From Larkinella terrae (lineage in GTDB: Bacteria > Bacteroidota > Bacteroidia > Cytophagales > Spirosomataceae), in the NCBI RefSeq assembly GCF_009668025.1, contig NZ_WJXZ01000002.1, forward strand, positions 503,216 to 567,215: a DNA stretch of 64,000 nucleotides, written 5' to 3'. A program made the translations under genes and the position numbers. The stretch's first letter is position 1, and each line of letters starts with the position of its first letter. Below, piece by piece: positions 17,061 to 25,903 of the stretch. The notes beneath the pieces are model-generated. The model saw nothing but the letters and a program-made list of their open reading frames with translations. It ran no database searches and was not told where the DNA came from.

Positions 17061-17960
17061 TCGAATTTAATTAGGTCGTTGTGAGTTGGGCCTAAATTAC
17101 CCGCTTTGCGGCAGTTCGACAACAATTTTGCTAAAATGAGCCTTTAAAAAAGCAAAAGATGCGCAAACGGGCGAGTTGGGGTTTCGGGGCGGTTTTGTCT
17201 GGTAACAAAAGTGATCCGCATGCGTGATTATGCTTACCTTTTTTGCGATAGAAATTGTACGAAACCGTGTCCTGATGCCTGACAATTATCGGACACCATC
17301 CCAGCAATATCATCGAGCGGGTTTGCGGGCTAAAACTCCTTCGTTTTATGAATAAATTTGAAGTAATCAATTGTCTGTCTGTGTATTATGCTGTTATTAG
17401 CAATAATTATAAATCAGACTATTACTAAATACGGATCGCATTAGTTACAAGACAACTATTTTTGATGTGTATATACATACAATATAAATTGGTAAATTAT
17501 TTCTGCGCCATATAATAACTTTCAGTTACAGCAGTTGTTAGATAATAGTCATTTAGTGTAGATTTGTTGTGAGTAGAAATTGAAATTTAGGTACGAATTA
17601 CCACACAATGCCTTGTTTTCCTCATTGTTAGTGGATGATTTTAATCGGAAAACAGACCAGCTCAACGACCATTGATCAACTTCTTTGTATTCGCCGACGT
17701 ATAGTTGTAATTACTTAGGTATTAAAAATCGCAAAAGAAACCGTCTTTTAATTTGAATTTGTAAAAAAAAGAGATGCCGGTGGTTTTTGTTGACAATTTA
17801 GAGAAGGATAGACATGACTTTCAAGGACTTCCTTCAGGCGAATGGGTCGGTACGGGTATAAACTCCTCTATTAATAACTAGCTAATAAAAAGGTTATAAA
17901 CGGTCTTATTTAATAAGATAGTTTGTAACGGTCTTAACCAATTTTAGAAGTCGGGTGCTC
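17061..17960. other. 900-bp AT-rich upstream region of the exopolysaccharide block
   Basis: No convincing gene. It must hold the terC promoter at its left end and the promoter of the autokinase at its right end. A direct repeat near the right end is listed separately. Confidence 0.5.
17899..17936 (+). promoter_or_regulatory. Direct repeat AACGGTCTTA x2 upstream of autokinase
   Basis: Perfect 10-bp copies at 17899-17908 and 17927-17936, start-to-start 28 bp, lying 25-60 bp before the autokinase ATG. It looks like a binding site for a dimeric regulator or a 5' UTR element. The LytTR spacing (about 21 bp) does not fit. Confidence 0.3.
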
Positions 17961-20291
17961 ATGAAGTCATCGCACATGTACAGTTATCCCACGTATCCGC
18001 AGGGCGAAATTAGCTCATCGGATGTACGGGGCACATTGAAAGACTACCTGAAACACTGGAAATGGTTTTTAACATCGCTGATCACGATGATCGTGGCCGG
18101 TTTTGTTTACATCTGGTTTACGGAGCCTATTTATCGGATTCAGGCAAGTTTGCTGGTAAAAGATGAGCAGAAGGGCCTGGGCAACGACGGCGTTCTGAAA
18201 GAACTGAATATTTACAGCCCCAGCAAAGTCGTTGAAAATGAGATCGAAATCCTGAAGTCGAATTCGCTGATGAAGAAGGTGGTCGATTCGCTCGGCCTGA
18301 ACGTTCGCTACTTTCGCAGCACTCCTTTCGGGAAACGGGAAATTTACAGTGATGCACCCGTTCGAGTCGTGCTGAACGCTCCGACGGCAAATTTGTACCG
18401 CGCCGACCTTCAGATTGGCATCATCAGTCCTACCACCGTCCGGCTGAACGACTGGGTTTATCCGGCCAACCAGGTGATCAATACGCCCTTCGGCCGGTTG
18501 CAGATCTTTGTTAAACAGCCGGTGGTTTACACCAACGATCCGCTGGTGGTGCAGGTGATGACGGACCCGGAAACGATCCGGTATTATCTGAGCAAACTGA
18601 AAGTTGAGCCCAGCAGTAAATCATCCACGGTTTTGGTGCTGTCGATCGAGGATGCCGTGCCGGTCAAAGGGGAGGCCATTCTCAATCAGATGATTGCCAA
18701 TTACAATTCGGCGGCTACCAACGAAAAAAACCGGATGGTTGCCGGCACGCTGAGTTTTATCCAGTCGCGCCTGAAACTGGTGTCGGGCGAACTGGCCCTG
18801 CTGGAAAAGTCGATTGAAAATTACAAGGCAACGAGCGGCATTACCGACATTGGAGCAGGCGCGCAGGCTTTGCTGAATGGATTACAGAGCAACGATGCCC
18901 AATTGAACCAGGTTGCCATCCAGCTCAGTGCGCTGGGCGATGTGGAACGGTATATCCGGAGCAACAGCGAAAACCGGGTCGTGTTACCGTCGTCGCTGAA
19001 ATTTAGTGACCCCACGCTTTCGTCGCTGATCGGTAAACTGACGGACCTCGAATCGCAGCGGAACGTGCTGGCTCGTAATTCTCCGGAATCCAATCCGGTT
19101 TTACGTTCGCTCAACGACCAGATTAGTGCCACCAAATCCAGCATCAACGAAACGGTTGGCACATTACGCAGCATTTTGACCAATACGCGCAGCCAGTTAT
19201 TAGCAACCAACCGGCGGTATGAATCCCGGATCCGGGTTATTCCGGGCAAGGAGCGGATGCTGATGAACATTACCCGCCAGCAGGCAATCAAAAACAACCT
19301 CTACAATTATCTACTCCAGAAGCAGGAAGAAACCGCGCTTTCGTACGCTTCCATTGTTTCCACGAGTCAGGTTATCGATGCCGCCAGTGGAAGCCCGGAG
19401 CCGATAAAACCGCTTAAAATCCTGATTCTGTTGCTGTTTGGTTCCGTTGGTTTGCTGGTTCCGGCAGCTATTATTACCGTTAAAAGAGCTTTTAACGAAC
19501 GGGTTTCGAGCCGGGCCGAAATTAACCAGACCACCGATGTTCCGGTGATTGGCGAGATTGCCTACGTCAGACACGAATTCCCGGTTATTGTGAATGGCCG
19601 AAAACGTTCGATAGCCGCCGAACAGATCCGGGCTTTGCGGACCAACCTGCAGTTTCTGCGCGAAAGCGCCAACGAAAGCCAGGTGTTGCTCTTTACCTCC
19701 AGCCTGAGCGGAGAAGGCAAGTCCTTTTTGTCGCTTAACGTAGCGGTGAGCCAGGCCCTGGTGGGTCGGCCAACCCTGATCATCGACATGGACTTGCGCC
19801 GGCCAAAGCTCCACAAAGCCCTGAGCATGCTGAATTTCCGGGGTTGCAGCAGCTACCTGACGGGCGAGGCATCGCTGGATGAAGTTCTGCAGCAGGTGCC
19901 CGGTTTTGATAACCTGTTCATCATTTCCTGCGGGCCGATTCCACTTAATCCGTCGGAGTTGCTGAGCGGGCCGCGTTTGCAGCAACTCATTGAAGAAGCC
20001 CGGACGCGATTTGACAACATCATTATCGATTCACCGCCCATCGGTTTGGTGACCGACGCCCAGCTGATCGGGCCGTTTGCCGACGTAACGCTGTATGCGG
20101 TCCGGCACAACATCACCCACCGCAGTTACCTGGGGCTGGCGGATAGCCTGTATAAGGAGAAGCGGTTTCCTAAACTGAACATTGTGTTAAACTCGGTCAA
20201 GAATAAATATTCGTACGATTACCGGTACTATTATTATCGGAAGTCAGGCAATGATAAACCCAATCTTCTGCGGAAATACCTGCTCCACTGA
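17961..20291 (+). CDS. Polysaccharide co-polymerase / tyrosine autokinase (Wzc-type)
   Basis: 776 residues from ATG 17961 (a GTG two codons upstream is possible). Inner-membrane protein controlling chain length and export of capsule or exopolysaccharide. N-terminal Wzz domain with a membrane helix at about 36-54; a long periplasmic coiled-coil region (about 240-470); second helix at about 485-507; then a BY-kinase domain with Walker A SGEGKS (about 583-588), Walker A' IIDMDLRRP (about 606-614) and Walker B IIIDSPP (about 687). The C-terminus is a tyrosine cluster (YSYDYRYYYYRK), the autophosphorylation tail. The partner outer-membrane export protein (Wza type) is not adjacent. The next genes are sugar-modifying enzymes, so this is a partial exopolysaccharide locus. 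Confidence 0.93.
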   Translation: MKSSHMYSYPTYPQGEISSSDVRGTLKDYLKHWKWFLTSLITMIVAGFVYIWFTEPIYRIQASLLVKDEQKGLGNDGVLKELNIYSPSKVVENEIEILKSNSLMKKVVDSLGLNVRYFRSTPFGKREIYSDAPVRVVLNAPTANLYRADLQIGIISPTTVRLNDWVYPANQVINTPFGRLQIFVKQPVVYTNDPLVVQVMTDPETIRYYLSKLKVEPSSKSSTVLVLSIEDAVPVKGEAILNQMIANYNSAATNEKNRMVAGTLSFIQSRLKLVSGELALLEKSIENYKATSGITDIGAGAQALLNGLQSNDAQLNQVAIQLSALGDVERYIRSNSENRVVLPSSLKFSDPTLSSLIGKLTDLESQRNVLARNSPESNPVLRSLNDQISATKSSINETVGTLRSILTNTRSQLLATNRRYESRIRVIPGKERMLMNITRQQAIKNNLYNYLLQKQEETALSYASIVSTSQVIDAASGSPEPIKPLKILILLLFGSVGLLVPAAIITVKRAFNERVSSRAEINQTTDVPVIGEIAYVRHEFPVIVNGRKRSIAAEQIRALRTNLQFLRESANESQVLLFTSSLSGEGKSFLSLNVAVSQALVGRPTLIIDMDLRRPKLHKALSMLNFRGCSSYLTGEASLDEVLQQVPGFDNLFIISCGPIPLNPSELLSGPRLQQLIEEARTRFDNIIIDSPPIGLVTDAQLIGPFADVTLYAVRHNITHRSYLGLADSLYKEKRFPKLNIVLNSVKNKYSYDYRYYYYRKSGNDKPNLLRKYLLH

Positions 20292-20389
20292 TACGGCCAA
20301 TCCGTTGAAGCGAAAAGGATTGAGTCAAAGGAGAATTTTCCGGGAAATCCGGCATCGGCCGGGCCAGTTAGTACGGAGCCTATACCCAA

Positions 20390-21541
20390 ATGACGACTGT
20401 GGAACGCATTCAGATGGGCGATTTGAAAACGCAATACCTCCGCCTGAAAACCGAAATTGACGCGGCTGTTCAGCATTGTCTGGACACAACCGATTTCATC
20501 AACGGAGCTTCCGTTCGGGAATTCCAGCAGGAACTGGCGGCTTTTTTATGGGCCAACCGGGTGGTTACCTGCGCCAGCGGAACCGACGCGCTGCAAATTG
20601 CCCTGATGGGTCTGGGGCTAAAACCGGGCGACGAAGTGATTCTGCCGGTTTTTACCCATGTGGCTGTGGTTGAGGTTGTTGTGTTGTTAGGGCTGAGTCC
20701 GGTTTGGGTCGATGTTGATCCGAAAACGTTTACGATAACCGCCGAAAAAGTTGAGGTGGCGTTGACTTCCCGCACCAAAGCGGTAATCCCTGTTCACCTT
20801 TTTGGGCAATGCGCCGACATGGAACCGCTGCTCCGGCTGGCTTCCGACCACGGCGTTTTTGTCGTTGAAGATGCCGCTCACGCGCTGGGGAGCGAATACG
20901 AATTGGCCGACGGCTCGGTCGAGTCGGCCGGAACGCTCGGGCAGGTAGGTTGTGTGTCGTTCTCGCCCTTCACCAATCTGGGGTGCTACGGCGATGGCGG
21001 AGCGCTCATCACGAACGATGAAGAACTGGCTGATCGGTTACAAATGATTACCAATCACGGGCAGCGGAAGAAATACATTCACGAAGTGGTGGGCGTTAAT
21101 TCGCGGCTCGATACGCTGCAGGCGGCCATTTTATCCGTAAAGCTCAAACACCTGAGCGAGTTTAACCGGCAGCGTCAAATCCTGGCGGCCCGCTACGATT
21201 ATCTGCTGGCGGCTATTCCGGGAATTCAGACGCCGGTTACATCCAAGCGCTCATCGCACGTCTATCAGCATTATACCGTAACCGTGCCGACCGGCTTGCG
21301 GGATGCGCTGCGGGCCGAACTGCATATGAATGGCATTCCGTCGATGGTTTACTATCCGGTGCCGGTTCATCTGCAACCGGCCTATTACAGCGACCGGTTT
21401 CCCGCGGGCAGTTTTCCGGTTGCCGAGCGTTTGAGTCAGCAGGTCCTTTCGTTACCGATTTACCCGGAAATGGAATCCCGGCAGCAGGATACCATCGTTT
21501 CGGTGATTGCCGATTTTATGTCGACAAAAAAGTACGCGTAA
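20390..21541 (+). CDS. DegT/DnrJ/EryC1 aminotransferase-fold protein lacking the PLP lysine
   Basis: 383 residues, full length. The fold is the sugar aminotransferase family (ASGTDALQIAL at 62-72, VVEDAAHALG at 158-167, NHGQRKKYIHEVVGVNSRLD at 222-241). These enzymes bind PLP through a Lys in S-F-F-P-[ST]-K-x-L-G. Here the segment reads VSFSPFTNLGCYGDGGA and the Lys position is Thr195 (codon ACC at 20972-20974). The reading frame is intact around it, so this is a substitution, not a frameshift. By family knowledge a normal aminotransferase needs this Lys; the protein may be inactive, use PMP like lysine-less dehydratases (ColD uses His), or be a structural partner. It lies between the autokinase and an amidotransferase, suggesting nucleotide-sugar chemistry for the polysaccharide. 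Confidence 0.85.
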   Translation: MTTVERIQMGDLKTQYLRLKTEIDAAVQHCLDTTDFINGASVREFQQELAAFLWANRVVTCASGTDALQIALMGLGLKPGDEVILPVFTHVAVVEVVVLLGLSPVWVDVDPKTFTITAEKVEVALTSRTKAVIPVHLFGQCADMEPLLRLASDHGVFVVEDAAHALGSEYELADGSVESAGTLGQVGCVSFSPFTNLGCYGDGGALITNDEELADRLQMITNHGQRKKYIHEVVGVNSRLDTLQAAILSVKLKHLSEFNRQRQILAARYDYLLAAIPGIQTPVTSKRSSHVYQHYTVTVPTGLRDALRAELHMNGIPSMVYYPVPVHLQPAYYSDRFPAGSFPVAERLSQQVLSLPIYPEMESRQQDTIVSVIADFMSTKKYA

Positions 21542-21575
21542 AAAAACGCTTAGAAAATTCAGTAGTTCGGGTGAG

Positions 21576-22742
21576 ATGGAAGCAAAGATTAAGCCGTTAA
21601 AAAATACCTTGGATATTGAGTACCAGCGGTGTAGCCGGTGCGTACTGGATACAACCGTTTCCGATATCTGGTTTGACGATGCGGGCGTTTGTAAATATTG
21701 CCACATTCACGACGAAATGGACCGCCTTCACCCGCTGGAAAACATGGAGAAGGACCTGAAGCGGATCGTTAACCGGATCAAACGGGACGGGCGTGACAAA
21801 ACCTACGATTGCATTGTGGGCGTGAGTGGAGGCCGCGACAGCATTCACACCCTTTACATGGCGCGGCAGTTGGGGCTGCGACCTCTGGCGGTTTATTTCG
21901 ACAACGGCTGGAATACCGACATTGCGGTTTCGAATATCCGGAAAGCAACCGATCTGCTGCGGGTTGATTTGCGTCGCGTGAAGGCCGATCGGGAAGAAGT
22001 TATTGACCTGCAGCGGGCATTTCTGAAGGCTTCGGTCCCCGACGCCGACATTCCGACCGTCTACGCCATTCACTCGGTATTGTATGAAACGGCCGCGAAA
22101 GAAGGTGTCCGCTACATTCTGAACGGGCATTCGTTCCGAACCGAAGGCACGTCGCCGATTAGCTGGACGTACATGGATAGCCGGTATATCAAAAGTGTGC
22201 ACAACAAGTTTGGCAGTGGCGTGGTCCGCAGTTTTAAATTCATGACGCTCTGGTACTTACTCTATTGTGTATTTATCAAACGCATCCGGGAGGTTCGGTT
22301 GCTGGAGTACGTCGATTATAATAAAAAGAAAGTCGACGAAGATCTGGCGCTGGACCTGGGCTGGGTCTATTACGGCGGTTATCACCATAAGAATCTGTAT
22401 ACCAAATTCTTCCAGTCGTTTCTGCTGCCGAATAAATTCAATATCGATAAACGGAAAACCGAGTTGTCGGCGCTGGTTCGTTCCGGGCAGTTAACGCGCG
22501 AAGATGCCATCGACCAACTGGAAGCGGGGGCCTACGAATACGACCGCTCGGTGGTAATGTATGCCGTTTCGAAGTTGGGCTGGAAACTGGAAGAGTGGGA
22601 GACGATCTTCTACCGCGCTCCCCGGTCGCACAAGGATTTCAGGACGTACCTGCCCCTGATCCGCCTGCTTCGGTTGCCGATTTGGATCGCCTGTAAACTG
22701 CGGATTCTGCCCTACATCCTGTACCTGAAGTACGCCAGTTAG
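21576..22742 (+). CDS. N-acetyl sugar amidotransferase (WbpG/PseA-like)
   Basis: 388 residues from ATG 21576, 34 nt after the DegT-family gene; an ATG at 21507 would overlap that gene and add 23 basic residues, so it is rejected. The N-terminus has two Cys pairs (C19-x2-C22 and C39-x2-C42) likely binding zinc, then an ATP-pyrophosphatase PP-loop SGGRDS (84-89). The family forms amidino groups on sugars such as bacillosamine-like or ManNAc(3NAmA)A residues of surface polysaccharides, with ammonia from a glutaminase. The hisH/hisF-like partners (WbpH/WbpI types) that usually accompany it are not in the window. Last gene of the exopolysaccharide block. Confidence 0.85.
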   Translation: MEAKIKPLKNTLDIEYQRCSRCVLDTTVSDIWFDDAGVCKYCHIHDEMDRLHPLENMEKDLKRIVNRIKRDGRDKTYDCIVGVSGGRDSIHTLYMARQLGLRPLAVYFDNGWNTDIAVSNIRKATDLLRVDLRRVKADREEVIDLQRAFLKASVPDADIPTVYAIHSVLYETAAKEGVRYILNGHSFRTEGTSPISWTYMDSRYIKSVHNKFGSGVVRSFKFMTLWYLLYCVFIKRIREVRLLEYVDYNKKKVDEDLALDLGWVYYGGYHHKNLYTKFFQSFLLPNKFNIDKRKTELSALVRSGQLTREDAIDQLEAGAYEYDRSVVMYAVSKLGWKLEEWETIFYRAPRSHKDFRTYLPLIRLLRLPIWIACKLRILPYILYLKYAS

Positions 22743-22759
22743 CGAACAAAACCGGTCAG

Positions 22760-23098
22760 CTAGTTAACGGCCTTGATGGCTTTGAAAACCTCGGCGATGC
22801 GTCGGCGGGCTACCAGGAGCACCGTGCCGTCGGTCAGCGTAATTTCAACCTGATACGTTGAGATTCGGTGTAATCGGGCAATGTGAGAAGGGTTGACGAG
22901 CGCACCCCGGCTGATCCGGATAAATTCAGGGAGCATTTTTTGCCACCTCACCAGCGTTTTGGCCGTCATCAGGTTCGGGGCGTTGTGTCGATGCAGCAAG
23001 CTATAATTGCTGTTGCCTTCCAGCCAGATCAGGTCGGAGAGCGACAGGGGCACTTTATATCCTCTTAATTGAAGAGAGCCGGCTTGCTGATGCTGCAT
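22760..23098 (-). CDS. LytTR domain-only DNA-binding protein
   Basis: 112 residues, essentially one LytTR domain (YKVPLSLSDLIWLEGNSNYS, then EFIRISRGALVNPSHIARLH). No receiver or membrane part. The ATG at 23096-23098 overlaps the stop of the upstream gene by one base (TAATG), so translation is coupled. Signal input must come from elsewhere, possibly from the coupled partner. Confidence 0.85.
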   Translation of the reverse strand: MQHQQAGSLQLRGYKVPLSLSDLIWLEGNSNYSLLHRHNAPNLMTAKTLVRWQKMLPEFIRISRGALVNPSHIARLHRISTYQVEITLTDGTVLLVARRRIAEVFKAIKAVN

Positions 23099-23535
23099 TA
23101 CGAAAAAGTCGTCAGTTGCTGAGTGACGTTTTGCAGAAACAGGCGAACCCGGCGCTCTTCCGTGGTTAGCTCACACCGTTCGGCCTGTAAAAAATCATCA
23201 AGCATGCCTTTGTCCGTTGCCGTTGCGATCCGTTGAATCCGACCGCTTTGACGAGCCCACAGACTGTACCCATAAACGGCATTGGAGCATTCTTCCAAAA
23301 CCGCAAAACCGTAGGGAGTTGATTCCCCGGATGGATGATGCCAGAGCACAAACCAGCGCGCTTTGGCCATAATTTGAGACAAAGAAAGCCGTTGTTGTTC
23401 CCAAGCCAGGCAATGGTTCTGAAGACTTTCAAGCGGAATGTCCGTCGTTGCCTGCTCAGGAGAAGGAGCAACCTGATAGTGAAATTCTTCAATCTCAGTT
23501 TGAATGTGGTGACGTTGAGTAAACCAGGATGACAT
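23098..23535 (-). CDS. Unknown protein coupled to LytTR regulator
   Basis: 145 residues, soluble, rich in Gln, Arg and Trp; no signal peptide, membrane helix or recognised domain. A pattern ARWFVLWHHPSGESTPYGFA at about 58-77 suggests a small alpha/beta or ferredoxin-like sensory fold, but I do not recognise the family. Its stop overlaps the start of the LytTR-only gene, so the pair likely forms a two-part regulator. The GC content is close to its neighbours. Confidence 0.6.
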   Translation of the reverse strand: MSSWFTQRHHIQTEIEEFHYQVAPSPEQATTDIPLESLQNHCLAWEQQRLSLSQIMAKARWFVLWHHPSGESTPYGFAVLEECSNAVYGYSLWARQSGRIQRIATATDKGMLDDFLQAERCELTTEERRVRLFLQNVTQQLTTFS

Positions 23536-24521
23536 TTTTCCAGAGTTAGAAAACTCAGTTGTTCACCCACCGTCTACAAACCCGGAAGCTCGATCTGATG
23601 AATAAAAACTCGTGAGTTAATTGAGTACGTTCTTGTTCATCCAATTTCAATGCCATTTTGTGTGGTTTATAGTTTCATTCATAAAATTTTATAGAAAAGG
23701 CAAATTATTTATACCAGTTGTCAAAATTGCATACCATAAAATCACTCTACCAGTTTTCCCGAAATTTATAATTCTTTGGCACAGTAATTGTCAGCCCCGA
23801 ATTCCATCACAACAGCTAATTGATCGATTACTAAAAAGGTAAAATTTAACTTAAAAAATTGCTTGAGTAATTATCCGGGAATAGTGAAATCTAAAACCGG
23901 TTTTCTTTTATTTTATAGAAAAAGAGACGCAATTTAATCAATCACAGGTGGGCCGGAATCGACGCTATCTACCCAATTCTGCGGCCCGCGATCACAGCCC
24001 GATTGGCGGCCAACCAGCAACATTACTTTTTTCCTGCACCCGAAATAGTTTGATTTCCCGCCGTTGGAGAGCTTTTTTGCGTTATAAAATATAAATTAAC
24101 AATGAAATAGTACTAATTATTTACAGAACTACCCGGTTTTTACGATTTAATAGCTCGGAGTAAATAAAAGGCAGTAAAGAGAAGCTACTGGCCAGGATTG
24201 GCAATTTTTAAATTCTATTGAACCATCAGGATGTTATTCAACCAATAGGAATGCACAAACGACCGAAATTAATCGTTATGCAAAACCCCTTGCAAAGTGA
24301 GTTGATAAATTCCGGTTTGAACTCCATAATCGGGATAAATCAATAAAATTGATTATTGCTTATACAACTAAATAAAAGATTATTATTTTATTACATCAGG
24401 CTGTGCAAATTGGATCAGGGGAGAGGGATAAAAAGAGTGAATTCCTACGATAAGATTATCTATATAACGTATATAGGTGAACTATTTCACTTACTCGTGC
24501 GCTTGATCTGGGAAAAGTATA
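23536..24521. other. About 1 kb AT-rich noncoding region
   Basis: No supported gene. Noted elements: a 13-bp direct repeat ATTTTATAGAAAA at 23686-23698 and 23910-23922, and a perfect 12-bp palindrome AAAACCGGTTTT at 23893-23904. Frames at 23621-23842 and 24356-24574 encode low-complexity basic peptides and were not accepted. Confidence 0.5.
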
Positions 24522-24582
24522 AAAGCAGATTACGGTTTTTAAAATGCGTAGAGAAGACATTTCCGAAACCGTAATCTGCTTT
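24522..24582. terminator. 17-bp perfect hairpin
   Basis: Arms 24522-24538 (AAAGCAGATTACGGTTT) and 24566-24582 are perfectly complementary, with a 27-nt loop. It lies just beyond the stop (24586) of the minus-strand membrane protein and is its likely terminator. Confidence 0.65.
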
Positions 24583-24585
24583 AAA

Positions 24586-25089
24586 TCAGGAAGCCGGGCT
24601 TTTGCCGAAGGATGCAATCCAGAAAATCAGGCCCAGAAAAGACGCCAATCCGCCAAGTACAATCAGGCTCCATTTCAAAACCGGGATGAAATTCCACTTC
24701 GTGAGGAAGAAAAAAAACGCTATGATGGCCCCGCCAAACAGGAACACCAGGCCAAGGATAATAAACAGCATGTAGGCCGTGCCGACGCCGGAGTTCCGGC
24801 TGTCGTGAAAATCAACGGCTCCGCAAATCTGGCCGGACATGTACAGGATACCGGCAATGCCGACGAAACCAATCCGGAAGAGCCACCACCACTGGCTGCC
24901 CGGCGCCCAGAACAGCGGCACAAAGGAAAGCAGCACGGCAATGATCGGTAAAAACCAGCCGAGGTTCAGAATCTGCTCTTTTTCGGCGTCGCTGATGGGC
25001 TCGCTGCGGGATACCAGAAAACCGGTGATGGCGAGTAGCAGCACCCAGGCCAGTTCCGGTCCCAACAGGTAAGAAACGGTGCGGTTCAT
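24586..25089 (-). CDS. Five-helix membrane protein of unknown function
   Basis: 167 residues, about five hydrophobic helices (10-26, 43-61, 68-86, 104-129, 138-161) with a Trp-rich turn (GSQWWWLF). No recognised family. It starts 3 nt after the stop of the DUF4468-like gene, so the two are one operon. Confidence 0.72.
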   Translation of the reverse strand: MNRTVSYLLGPELAWVLLLAITGFLVSRSEPISDAEKEQILNLGWFLPIIAVLLSFVPLFWAPGSQWWWLFRIGFVGIAGILYMSGQICGAVDFHDSRNSGVGTAYMLFIILGLVFLFGGAIIAFFFFLTKWNFIPVLKWSLIVLGGLASFLGLIFWIASFGKSPAS

Positions 25090-25092
25090 GCA

Positions 25093-25641
25093 TTAAAACG
25101 CTTTGTAATTCTTCACCTCATCCTGCAGCGACGCCAGAACGACCTTCAACTGCTTGTCCAGTTCCGAATAAATCGTCCGCAAATCTTTGTCGTTTTTCTG
25201 GCAATAGACTTCGACGGGAACGGGCCGGGCGTCGCCGTTTTCTATTTCAACGTGGGTGATCATTGCGCGGTATTTGCGGTTGGCACACTCGATGACAAAG
25301 GTGTAACGGAACGAATAAACGCCACCGGCCGAGGTTTCGGTGCGGGGCAGGGTGACGACCTGAACGGCTTTTCCGACCAGGTCACCGGTTTCTTTATCAC
25401 TCACCGTAAACGTTTCGCCGGATGACCGTAACGACTGAGATGCCCACAACCGGGCGCGTCGGAACAGTTCGACCTGGGCCACGCTGCCGCAATCCACCAC
25501 GTCGGCGTAGGCAACTTTTTGATTTACTACGGGCAGGATTCCGTGAATTTTTCCGTCGGCAACCACGGGCGGGCAATCGGCGCTGGCGTTTTCGGCGTTG
25601 ATCATACCGACAAGTAATAGCGTAATGAGGGCGAGTTTCAT
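25093..25641 (-). CDS. Secreted DUF4468-like protein
   Basis: 182 residues with a signal peptide (about 1-22). The pattern FRRARLWASQSL then FTVSDKETGDLVGKAVQ and a late helical region resembles DUF4468, a TBP-like-fold domain found in exported Bacteroidota proteins of unknown role. Four Cys residues (in ADC, VDC, IEC, VYC) could form disulfides. Co-transcribed with a small membrane protein. Confidence 0.65.
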   Translation of the reverse strand: MKLALITLLLVGMINAENASADCPPVVADGKIHGILPVVNQKVAYADVVDCGSVAQVELFRRARLWASQSLRSSGETFTVSDKETGDLVGKAVQVVTLPRTETSAGGVYSFRYTFVIECANRKYRAMITHVEIENGDARPVPVEVYCQKNDKDLRTIYSELDKQLKVVLASLQDEVKNYKAF

Positions 25642-25903
25642 CGTAGTGTATTTGTTATTTTAGGCAAAAGTAAAGCCGCAGGAAGCGGCCGTCCAGGCGA
25701 AAGCGATACTGAGCGGCATTGGGTAAATAAGCTGGGGGAAAAACCGGATAATTGCCGGAACGGAAAAACCGCTGGTTGCCGGGATGGCCGGAAAATCGTT
25801 TCACCTGATCCCGAACCGTTTCAAAAAATCGGTTGATGTATTTTACAATGAAAACCTTTTCCTATTTTTGATTAAGAGTGCGCCAACCTTAACCAGAATT
25901 TCC

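Noticed and set aside
21507-21575. Earlier start for the N-acetyl sugar amidotransferase
   Set aside because: It would overlap the preceding gene and add a basic segment absent from the family.
23621-24574. Two short plus-strand frames (73 and 72 codons)
   Set aside because: AT-rich, aromatic/basic low-complexity peptides without homology; probably noncoding DNA.
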